From Phoronis australis (Eukaryota; Phoronida; Phoronidae), in NCBI GenBank assembly GCA_002633005.1, contig NMRA01000273.1, positions 377,555-441,554 on the forward strand: a stretch of DNA of 64,000 bases. The letters are read 5' to 3'. Shown piece after piece: positions 26,101-38,100 of this stretch. How positions within the stretch are numbered: position 1 is the first letter of the stretch; each line of letters opens with the position of its first letter. The notes under the pieces were generated by a model. It saw nothing but the letters and a program-made list of their open reading frames with translations. It did no database searches and was not told the origin of the DNA. A program made the translations under genes and the position numbers.

Positions 26101-29100
26101 NNNNNNNNNNNNNNNNNNNNNNNNNNNNNNNNNNNNNNNNNNNNNNNNNNNNNNNNNNNNNNNNNNNNNNNNNNNNNNNNNNNNNNNNNNNNNNNNNNNN
26201 NNNNNNNNNNNNNNNNNNNNNNNNNNNNNNNNNNNNNNNNNNNNNNNNNNNNNNNNNNNNNNNNNNNNNNNNNNNNNNNNNNNNNNNNNNNNNNNNNNNN
26301 NNNNNNNNNNNNNNNNNNNNNNNNNNNNNNNNNNNNNNNNNNNNNNNNNNNNNNNNNNNNNNNNNNNNNNNNNNNNNNNNNNNNNNNNNNNNNNNNNNNN
26401 NNNNNNNNNNNNNNNNNNNNNNNNNNNNNNNNNNNNNNNNNNNNNNNNNNNNNNNNNNNNNNNNNNNNNNNNNNNNNNNNNNNNNNNNNNNNNNNNNNNN
26501 NNNNNNNNNNNNNNNNNNNNNNNNNNNNNNNNNNNNNNNNNNNNNNNNNNNNNNNNNNNNNNNNNNNNNNNNNNNNNNNNNNNNNNNNNNNNNNNNNNNN
26601 NNNNNNNNNNNNNNNNNNNNNNNNNNNNNCAGTGACTTTGCCCCCGCCAAATACGTCACGAGACTAAGCAGCGCTCCAAGCCAGTAATTTTTTGAGCTTC
26701 GTTAGAGAATATAAGTTTAATTTTTGGTGTTGAATTATTTGTGAAATTAATCAACAATTCATAGAAAACTATCCAGAATTTATTCAGAATAAATTACAGT
26801 TCCCTTTTAAAGACCAACCATTGCATTGCCACACGTTTAGAAATGTTCTCACTCCCATTGTAATCTCATTTATTTTCGGCGAGCTACAGTAGGCTCAGCA
26901 TAGTTTTGAAAAATGTTCAGTCTGTGATTTATTTATGATTAAGTTTTGTTTATCAGTGTCATCTTAATTGTTTACATCATTTGGACTCAGCACACAGTGC
27001 ATAATAAATTTGCGAGTGGGACTTTAATGCCACAAAGAGCACTGCGGGTGTTTAGGAACAATCCACTTGCAGTGACCTCTCTCGACTTTCTGAATTTTGT
27101 GAACCGATGCTGTAATAGCTACTAAAAAATTATTATCTTATTTCTTAATTTCAAGTTAAAGCAGAAAATGTGAGGAAGTGTATACTTGACACGCAAATCT
27201 GAACCACTGGTTTGCCAGGGCTGAATTCTGTAAGGTTAATAATGTATCTTGCTAGTATGCCAAGATGCCAAGATTTCGAAATTAAGTCTTTGTAGTTTCA
27301 TAGTAACATTTCGGTATCAGTCCATTAGACCTTGCGTCCGATACTGCAGCTCTATTCTATATAGGTTGATGGTAAGTTATATGTTCAGCACACTTATTAC
27401 GAACCACAGTTAAATACATGGTCCTGATTTTGGTGGATTTTAAATGGAAATTAAACCTCAGAAACAGTTGGAACGAACAAAATGGCCAATTATGAAGAAT
27501 GTGTTGTAATTTATGGCCAGCTCATCAAAGTGGTAAAGGACTAGTGCAGATGGTGTCTTTGATTCACCATGCTCATGGCTTTACTGGTGGTCACACACAC
27601 TGAACTGCTCAGTAATCTGAGATGGGGGTAATAAATATTAGTGAGTTAAGAACAACCCTCTTTTCATCCAAAGCTCTCATATTCATTTCATTGGTGATGT
27701 CCAAATTTTTTCGCTGCAGTATTTTTATGCAGCCACTTATTTATATGTGGGTTCATTATTCTAGACCTTTTGCACAAAACTTCACCAGTCTTACGTCGTG
27801 ACAGATTGAATCTGTCATTCAGACCTTTAGCACTTTTTTATAACAAGTTTTTCTCATGAGGGTGATACTGTAAATAGTAGTCAATGTATGATACATGGTG
27901 TGTTTTTACAACAGTTATAAATGGCCTGTATGTTCCCTGAAGAAGGGTTGGGTATTAAAACAATAATTATTGTACTTAAGTCTAATCTCGTACCATCAAC
28001 CTGGTTGTTGTGAATTTGAATACCACTTATAAAAATAAAACTGCGGTAAGCCAGTTGTTCTCGGACCAAATTGCATGTGACATTTTAGGTGGCTACGGAT
28101 ACGTCCCGGCCGACTAGGTTGCTGACCCCGGCAATGAAATTAGTGAAGGAGCCTTCTAGCTGATATTTTGGCGTAGCAAATTTAATAATGAACATGTTTC
28201 GTGTTTACAAATTGCTGGGTTTTTTAGAGGTAATGTTCGCAGTTACCGAAGACTTTTTCAGTCACACCTTAGTACCTCTTATTACTATGGCGTTTCATGA
28301 TTATGTTAGTCACTGGTTGTTAACATAATGTGTTCTTTCTATTTGAAGCTATGGGCAAGAGCAGAAGGTGAAGGGCCTTGACTCCTGTACCTTGTATGAG
28401 TTTGTTGTTCGAAGCCATGGAGGTTTGACTGCCGGTGCTTATGGAGAGCCTATTCAAGTTCGGACTTTGGATGATGGTAATTTTTTAAACTTTCTTTTAC
28501 GTGATACAGGGCTCGCCGCTTAGCATAATGTCAACTCTCGAAATGCAACCTAGCAAAATCCCAAGTCGCCAAATGGGAAGTTAAAGGTTGCCGAAACCCC
28601 AGGTTGCCAAACAAAATCTGATGTTGCATTGGTGACCTGCAGGTTGACCAAGTGAGCCATGTGATACAAAAGATGGACTGATCTATCTCAAGGACAGCAT
28701 CCGGTTAAATAGACAAGGTGAGAGCAATGTTGCCTGAGGTGAATAGCGACGTGTGTTGGGGTGGATTGAGAAGAGACATTGCTTGCCAGCTGTGCCGTAT
28801 CACCTCATGATGGGACTGTGCTGTATCACCTCATAATGAGACTGCATGATCATACTATGTTTTAGCTAATCACATGGCACATCCATAATGCCAAATGATG
28901 GTGATAGAATCTCAGGGGTTACAGAGACTATAAACTTGACACCCTTTTATCAGCCATTTGAATAGTTCATTAATACCCACTCGGCTGGACAAGTCTGTTT
29001 AGGTAACTCAGTATCTACAGAATTAGAACGTTTAGGAAAAGTACAATCGTATCTCATTATAACAACGTACCTGTCGTTTATAACATTTGATAGCGCCAAT

Positions 29101-32100
29101 ATACTCTTTCTACAATTCGTTTTTAACGAACACGGCTACAGAACTTGTAACACACGCGTGTTTGTGGATGGTATAACCATTAAATAACTGTATCGCGGTC
29201 GAACTACCGTTCAGCATTGATCGTGATGTGGTGGTCTTAAAAAGTTCTTGATAGTTCTTGTTGAAAATAGAGGAAATTTTGAAGCAAAAACGTTTGGTAA
29301 ATTTTCAACAATTTTAATGTCATTTTTAGCCTGTCTTCCCATTCCAGATTTTCGCCATGATGTTTGACAAAAATCGTTAACTCTTGAAATCGGCGTCATT
29401 TTTCGTTTGCATTTCATCGGGATTTTCGCTTTACGACAAAAAGTATGTGCTTGAACACGGCTACCCGTTGCTCTCATTTTGAAACGGCAAAAAAACGACG
29501 AATCTTTACAGCTCACACAAGGCTCACAATGCCCACAAGAACGGATTACTTAGAATACTGTGGCACTGTGCAAATTAGACCGTTGTGGATTCATAAATTC
29601 GTGAAATTTGTTACTTTCTCAGGAATTTTAACTCGAGTTCACTGATATTCCATGCTAATTTTTGGGTATTTATTGTGAAATTATCAGTGTAAATTAAATT
29701 ATTAACAGCTATAAAATTCAAAACGAAGGAAGCCGCTTTACCGGGTAGTAATACTAAAAGTTACTTCAAACTCGGCTGATCTCAGTGACTGAAGCGATCT
29801 CGGCTAAAACATCACCGATATTTACGGAGAGAGCACGTACGGAGGTCAAAACTTTATGAAGCTTTCGAATCTTCTGTTAGTTTAAATCCATCAGGACAGT
29901 GAAAAAGTGAAAACAGACGTGTTGTTTCGTTAGGCAATTCTTATCTTAACGCCCTCAGCTAAATGTGCATTAGTGCGAAGTTGTAGGTTTCCAGCTACGG
30001 TACCGTAAATAAAGGCATTATTCTGTGGTTTACTCAGGAATTTCGACCGACCCGAAAATGAGGGGAGGATTTTCGGGCCGGTCTATCACGACCAAAACGC
30101 ATCATGTTGGTGATCATATCATGTGTCATGTGATTGAAGTCTATTGGTTGAATTACATTACTGTGAAGTACTACGGCTGCAAGGCAGAGGATACACATTT
30201 TATGTCCCACTTGCGTGAAGAACATGACTGGATTATCTGTGTTGGGCACTAAGAGACGTTAGCTGGGCTGTTCTACAAGAGCCCATTAGCTACGTGCATT
30301 TCTCTAAGACACCTAATTTGAAAGCCATATATTGCACGTGGCAACAACTGGCTGAATGAGTTAGGACATTTTACAGCCTTGCATATATTCTGTGACGGGT
30401 CCACCTGCTACTCAGGCAATATTACACTTATAGTGACTATTTCAAAGAGGTCTTTATGAAACGTAATGTATAATAGTAATAATAGTAATAATAGTAGTAA
30501 TGGTGGTAATAGTAATGGTAGTAAGGGTAATAATAGTAATAACGGTCATGATAACGGTAATGATAAGAGTAACAATAACGGTTATAACTGCAATGATATA
30601 TTGTGGTTCTCATGGCATTTTTGGAATCCAATGTGACAAAATTCCTTGCATATCTGTTGCCTTGTGCTAGCAATTATAAGTACTAGTTTGTGCTCATGCT
30701 TTTTTATTCACTATATTTTCAGAGGCTAGACCTCCGTCATTAAAGAAAGCCGTCTCTCAAGGTGACTCCATTTATTTATTCTGGAATCCACCTGATCAAC
30801 CTTGCAGTAGAATTATGCAGTATGTCGTCTCGTATATGAACACAAAGAAGAGCAAGCCCAAAAATTGGACCAGTCTATATGTTAACGGTATTGCCCGATA
30901 TATGATCATATTTACTGTTACTTGACATTGCTGTGTTATGCATGATGTTTCTAACAGTATGTCACTTATACCTGTTCATGGACTTTGTGGCAAGTTTGTT
31001 CTAGCTCAAGCCGAACTTAGTTCTCATCAGATTCACATTAATCCTTGATGTTTACTTGGTCTCAGCTTTTTTTCTGATGCAGTGAAAAAGTGTGAGATTG
31101 TCATTAGGTTATTTAGGTTCATGTGTTGAAGTCTGTGCTAAGTGTTCACTATGGCCATCATGTACATACCATCAGTAATATCCTTACAAGGGAGTCACGC
31201 ATTTCTAAAGATGTGCAGGAATTTTCACCGCTTGTTCTTCTGAGCAGCTTTTACCAGGATCATAGAGAGCGTGGCGTTGGGGTCGGATACAGTTGTGGTG
31301 ACCCCATTGTCCGGTGCGAGCAAGACCCAGTTTAGTGTAATTACCCAACCATGAACTGTAGTAAACATCTCTGCCTGTACATAATGACAAATTTTCAAAA
31401 TGCATTGACCAATGATTTTCCTAAAGAACGAACACCATGGAGGTATTCAGCTGTAAAAAGCAACCAAGTAAGGTTTTTGATTTTTAAAAATTGATGAACT
31501 AATAACTTAAGCTAAAATCTACAAATAGTGTCCCTAAGATTTTTAAATTCCTGTGGTGGAGTTAGGTATAACTGAAGATTAAGTCCAAATCTGCGTTCCC
31601 GGTAAGAAAATAATGAAAGCGCACCGAGGAGCAAAACTTGGCGAAATTAACAGAAAAGACGACGACAGAGATGATGACGAAGATGACGGATATGACTACG
31701 ATGGTGGCGATGATGAACAACACGAGTAATGATAGCATTCAAATGACGAAGGTAGAGGTCAGAAATCAGTAAGAAATAGGATGCAGTCTTTAGCAACACT
31801 TGGCGAAATTAACTGAAAAGACGACGACGGAGATGATGACGAAGATGACGAATATGATGGTGATGGTGGCGATGATGAAAAACATCGTAACATTCATGTA
31901 ACAAACTTAGACGTCATAAATCAGTAAGAAATGGGCTACAGTCTTGTTCAATAGAAGATAGAACATCAATGTAACAAGAGCGCTCAACAAAGGAACAGTG
32001 CTATCAGAAAATCTCGGATAATTCAAAAAGTAGACGTCTTACCAAAAAATAAAAAATATCTTCTGAAAGCTCATTCAAAACTCTAAGTTTCGCAACATTC

Positions 32101-35100
32101 CGTAAATTTTTCGAAAAAATTGGAATTCTGCGTTTTTTTGAAATTCAAAGTCAAATAACTCGAAAACGGTAAGTCTGAGAAAAAACTGTTATAGTTCATT
32201 TGAAAGAACATACTTCAGAGAATGCACATGCAAAAATCACGTCATTTTCTCTTCCCGTTTAAAATGGCATCCCAGCACGACTGAAAATGGGTCAACATGC
32301 GCCAGATCCGCCATCTTGGAAGCAACTTCCAGTTTTTTAGCCTTGCATAATAGGGTGTCATATAAAACTAACTTTTAAAAAATTTTGAAGCAATTGGTCT
32401 TATAGTGCGCCCTCTACAGGAGAAAAATTTTTTTGCCCAAAATCGAAGTGCGCATGCGTAATTGCCGCCATCTTCAACCGGAAGTAAATTATTTCTGTTG
32501 TAATTGTAGTATATGCATAGTTGCATATTTGTGCTGATTTTCAACTGGATACGTCAAAAATTGCGGCCTCTATGAGCAACTGAATCAGAAGTCGGAAACA
32601 AAATGGCCGCCTTATCCGCTATCTTGGATCTGATCATGACCAAAAACGGTAGGCTTCCAGTACTTCTGGAACTACAAGTTGTGTAAAATTTTCGTGAAAA
32701 TCGGACAAAAAATGCAACCTGAAGAGTGCGAACAAACAAAATGAAAGCGCTCCGAGGAGCGAATCTTGGCGAAATTAACCAAAAAAAAACACGTTAGAGA
32801 TGACCAGAAAAGACGACAACAGAGATGATGACGAATATGACGGCTATGACGACGATGGTGGCAATGATGGACAATGCAAGTTATGATATCATTCATATGA
32901 GGAACGTAGAGGTCAGAAATCCTAAGAAATAGGCTGCAGTCTTGAGCGACATTTGGCGAAATTAACTGAAGAAAAGATGATGACGAAGATGACGACGAAG
33001 ATGACGACTATGATGACGAAGATGACGAATATGATGACGATGGTGATGATGCTGAACAACATCTGTGGCACTAACCTGTTCATCACCTTATAATCTTAAT
33101 GATCAACTGCCTTTAATTATTTTTATGTATGCATTCATGTACTTTTAAGTGCATTTACGTGACATGTTAATCCCATCTCTCGTTCACCTTGTGACAACAT
33201 TTTCATGAAAGTTTCCAAAAAAGCTGGTTGCTGACTTTCTAATGTGTTTCAGCTACCATGCACAGTACTGTTATCCGTAAGCTAGAAAAAGGAGATTATG
33301 CTATCTGCCTACAGTCGGTGACGATGGGTGGTGTTGGGCCACCTGGGCTTGTCACTTTGGTTGCTGTGGCTGTGCCTATAACTACAACAACCAGTAGTGC
33401 AGGTACGTCTACACATATAGGGTCCTCTGTTGTTGAGGCAGTTATGTACGTCTGACCACTCAGTAATTCTTTCAGCCGAGTTCAACAACTCTGGGATAAA
33501 GATTGTTACCGTTGTGAATGTCGCAATTTTTTTGGCAAAATATTTTGTTGCTTTTTAGCAACACAGCTTATATCAGTATACCGCCACCGTCAAAAAAGTG
33601 AGGGAATGATTTGAAGGTTAAGTTACGGTCAGGTTTCGTAACGGCATTTTTTCGTTGCTCCCAACTTATTCGATTCTATAGCCCAACAACAAGTTGGGAA
33701 GTTTACCCCCTGTAGCCAATAACTTACACATTTGATTAACTTCATTCTGGCATTTATGGTTGGAGGGCCAGCTCTCTTTTGTTCAATAATTGCTCTAATC
33801 TCCCATAAGATCCTATCTACCCTGACTGGGCTGTGCTGTCAAAAATAAAAGTTAAGTTATAACATATTTGAACACATGAGGGTCAGCCCTCTCAGCGAGC
33901 GACCGCTTCGCTCTCCCAGTTGCCCGCGGTCGCTCATGACAAAGCCGTCCTAACAATAGCCCTATAGTGAGCCAGCCAACCACACAAATCGCTTGTGCAG
34001 TATTACGTAAGCATTAACTAGGCCTTGAGCAGACACCAGAATAGAAGTTTCAGATATTGTAACCCAAGGCGGTTGAAACCAGGCGTGCGTTCAGTAGACG
34101 CTAGGACCTACGCTAGGACCTAGCTAAAACCTAGTCAAAGTCACGTGCTCTCATTAAAATACACGGCCATATCTCACGTAATCTCGCGAAGTCTTGCTTT
34201 TTAGCGAGGTCCTAGCGTTACTGAACGGGAGGCCGGTCTCCGAAACGGGTGAAATCGGAAGCTAAGATTCATAAAATTTACGCTCTGTGACGTATATGTA
34301 ATCTATGAAAGACTTTCAACAAAACTGTGGTGCATTGCTATCAAACTTTGCAGCTAAATTACGACCATTTTACAGAAAATTGTGCTGAAATTCCAGGGCG
34401 AAAACTCGCCGACTGACTGCCTCGAAATCGCCGTCTTCGATATGGCGATTTCAATGATTGAATAAAAATGGTTTTGACTCAAGCAAATTACCTAAAATCC
34501 TCATTAAGTTTTATAAGTAGCATCTCTAAGATTTTTTAAGTTCCCGTGGAGTCTGGATTAACGGCAGGTTTAAATACAAATCTGTGCATCTACATGTATG
34601 ATCGGCAACACGGCGAGAAAAATGTCTGGACGAACAAACATGTTGTCACGTGACGTTTGTTTTGAAGTTCGTCTGCGAATAAGCGAGCGCGTGCGTGTCA
34701 CCAGAGTTCATTTGCCAAAGCAGAGACCGTCTTTTGGCCAGAGGCACGCACTCTAACTAGCTAGATGTGTCTAAAGAAATTTGCACAGGCAGTAGGCCTA
34801 AACCAGAGCGTGTTTCATTCAGCACTCGCCGGTCTCGTGCTAAAAACTTTCGACATTTGTCTCGGTAAGGCCCATATTAGTCGCCGTGTAGCTGGATGCG
34901 TACGTAACTATCTGACAGTTATTTTTCGGTGTAAGGGTGTGTAAGCATTCACTGTCAGTTGTCACTTTATCGGATGTTCGGCTTAAAAACACCAATTATG
35001 GTTAATCAAACAATACATCTCAAAAATAACGCAAACATGTTTTATAGTATTAGAAATTGTCGGAAATTAGTGCCAATATTCATTTCTTATCGATGCTATG

Positions 35101-38100
35101 CTACCCGTTTCATGAATGGAAAATTCCCGACTAAGGTCTTTGATGACAGGTTCATGTATGTAGCGCGCGCGCTTCCTGGCCACGTGCGTTTAACACCGAG
35201 TTATTTTTATTCATGAGACAGTCGATGTGTCTACCGAAAGGTCAGACCATAGAGTGGGACACGGTCGTCGCGAGAGAGTAGCAACGCTGTTGCGTTCTTT
35301 TTGAAGCGCTGCGTTACTTTGAAGTGTAAAGTCACGGCTAAATACAAACGTAGCAGTGCCGCTGTTGGTCTAGAAGACCCGTGCAAAACTTTTTTGATAA
35401 ATTGAAGACGTTACTGTAGCCGAGTTTTAGGACTGTAGGTACGTCATTGTTCCCGTGTACACGTTCATGGACTGGGCGCTTATTTCAGCAAAGTCTGAAA
35501 ACGCGTGGGGGGCGCTTATATAGGGGCATGGGCGGTTATTACGGCGAATACGGTACATACAGTCGTTGAACGGCGAAAATTGATGCCCAACTTGCCGAGA
35601 AACAAACCTTGTCGTCACTCAGACTAAACGAAAAGTCCGAGAAAAGGAGACAGAAGTCCACTAAAAAAAGATGCATACGCACAGTTCTGATAGGTGGTAC
35701 CCCGTTCTTTTAGTCCTCTCGATTTTTTTGTCCACATGGACAGAAATTCGAGCCCCCCCATTTTCAAGGCTGGGCGCGCGCATGCTCGCGATTGATTAGT
35801 CTTCTAATGGGATCAGAGAATTGTACTATCTCAGTGCACAAATGTCCTACGTATTTTAAATCAAGAGTAGCGTGAATTTGACACCAGTTACTTATTTCTG
35901 GGGAGTTTTGAGACTGCTCAGACGATGCATCATGTGGCGTACGAACTTGGAATTTTAAAAACACTATCAGAATAGGTGGCCTTTGAATAGTAAAAAACTT
36001 ATGACTTTAAAAATACTGCTCTGTTTTGGCCCTAGCTATGATTATGGTATTCGTGAAACATCCTTTTACAACGAACATTTCAAATGTTTAAACTTCCAAC
36101 AGCCATCATCTCTTACTCGGGATAAGCGCGCTTCATGCTATCAGAGGGAAATGAAGTGTAATATTTATACTTGGGCCGAAGTTCTTCGAAAACACTGCCA
36201 ACTGAAATGGACATAGATATCTAAGCTTGGCCAGCTAAAGGCTGAAAGTAGTGCTTTCCCTTGTGGTGTAGCTTGGTCTTTAGTAACAGGCAGAGGAATG
36301 CCTATTGTTACCCAAGCCTACAGTTTAAACATCTCCACAATAGCCCTTTATTATGAAAGTCAATGCAGGCACAATAGGGTAAGGTATACAAAATCAGATA
36401 AGAGATAATGATCCCCTATAGCAGAGCTGAACAGGCTGACCGATATGATAAGCCCATAGCATTTCTGAAATCTTCGTCAAATGGTGATCATGTTTAGTTT
36501 TTGAATCGCTAAAATCGCCCACCTGAAGCCGAAGTTGGACACTCTATTCTTTCCGAATATAGGCCTACATGTACCAATTCACTTTGGGTTTGACTGTGTT
36601 CACATCTGGCCTGTAATAAGCCTGGTAGGTAATTGGCCTGCTTGTTGTCATAGCAGACAAAAGAGTGTGCTTGGCAGTTATCAAAGAAGCCAGATGTTAT
36701 CACACCTTCAGAAGCCCCTACATCTGGTGAAGTCACTGAACAGGAAAATGCTGTCATGTGTTCTTGCCATTTTTTTCACTTGGGACGCCGGTTATAACTG
36801 CTATAATCCAGTTATGTTTGCTGGTACATCTAAAGTGAACTTTGTGTTCATTGCAGCCGTAACGCCTGGAACTGGAGACAGGATGAAGAGCACTAATTTT
36901 AGCCAGATGATGGGGGCCATCATAGGTCTGGGTATAGGACTGGGCTGCCTGGTCATCTGTGCTTTCATCATCCTGTGTATGAAGAGGTAACCAGATGAGT
37001 GGTGGACACAGTGATACTCAGTCGGCCATTTCCTTGCAGTTGAAATCTTCCTGTCTGACAAGATGTATCCTGAATAATACTGTATAGTGTAATTTTGCAT
37101 ATCAGGATTTTCCTTTCCTGATTGGTTAGCTGGAGTTAGTTTGTGAATGACTGACCAATCAAAAACATGCTTACTTGGCTCTGTCAGTTAAATCATTAAT
37201 ATGTCGTATAAATATGTTTAATTGTGCATTTTTGTATAGGTGCATAATTAGCCTCATCAAAATACTTGGCTCAACACAGCAACTGAGGCTAATAATGTGA
37301 CCCATATAAAAACATGTAGCATTTATATATCAAACCTTATACATGTGTTACAGTGTACTTCTCTAGACTCGAGCTTTCGCTCAGGATGTTGGGCTTATTG
37401 TCATGATCGTCATTAATAAGGTCATGACGGAGCCTGTTTCATTGCAGGTCTCGCTGCTGTAGTTCACCGTCGGCAAACCATCCACACTGTGCTGTCAAAG
37501 GTGGTAGCGTTGCCAACGAACACTGTACCCATGGTGATGGATTGTCCCAAGCTGGCTCCTTAGAGTTAGTCACCAAGGTAACAAAAGAAGAAGATTTGTA
37601 CAAACACAGGAAAGGTCACTCGCGTGTAATTCTTTTGAAAACAGGTCTCGTTATTTCCTACTTTTTGTCAATGCGATACTTTTCTATTCCGTATGGAATA
37701 CAATATGCTAAAAAAAGAAATTTTATCTTCTCAGTTTTTACTACCAAATGAATATTATGAAAGATTATTGAATTATCAGGATACATTGTGAAAAGTTGGC
37801 GATAAAATTTGAACATTTGGAACAATTTCATATGTTTAGCCATAATTTTTGTCTCAAATAGAAGTAGAAATTTTGAAGTTTCGCTTACTAAAATGATGCA
37901 ACCATTTCAAAGTGGGACATAGTGTTGATAAACAAGAGCTGAATAAGACTAATGGATCTCCCCAAATGTGATTCTCATGGGATGGCATATTCTTTAAAGG
38001 TTATGAAGGCATTCCACTAGCCCACCAAGTGTTGCCATCTGGTGGATGGGCATGAGCTGTCTTACAACATCTCTGTGGCGCTTTTTATTGCCCATCTTAC

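Larger units (their letters stand above)
25460..26806 (+). mobile_element. Kolobok-like DNA transposon with THAP start, interrupted by a gap
   Basis: Left edge: TTAA (25456-25459), then AAGGGGACTGTAGTC. Right edge, read inward on the minus strand: TTAA (26807-26810), then AAGGGAACTGTAATT. TTAA target sites, termini beginning RRGGG and a THAP-domain protein are together diagnostic of the Kolobok superfamily. The length is ~1.35 kb including 734 N, which is short for an autonomous copy unless the gap size is underestimated. It lies in the intron between exons 10 and 11 of gene A, same strand. Confidence 0.7.
25175..28348 (+). other. Intron with Kolobok-like element and assembly gap
   Basis: It contains the TTAA-flanked element at 25460-26806 and its N run. 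FN3-4 is complete across this intron, so the gap need not hide an exon of gene A. A GTGGGTTCATT palindrome-like header lies near 27740. The rest is unrecognised. Confidence 0.6.
33403..36856 (+). other. Intron with TIR element copy 2 and nested MITE
   Basis: Apart from the elements at 34061-35555, the sequence at 33403-34060 and 35556-36856 shows nothing I recognise. Confidence 0.6.

Noticed and set aside
25655-26659. Long ORFs on both strands across 25.9-26.6 kb
   Set aside because: They are produced by the N run; only the real bases before it (THAP start) carry information.
34959-35216. 85-codon ORF in TIR element copy 2
   Set aside because: The corresponding frame is not preserved in copy 1 and shows no transposase motif.
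36535-36856. In-frame extension upstream of the gene A membrane exon
   Set aside because: A good acceptor at 36856 fits the phase, and the upstream peptide has no FN3 or stalk character; gene B has no counterpart.
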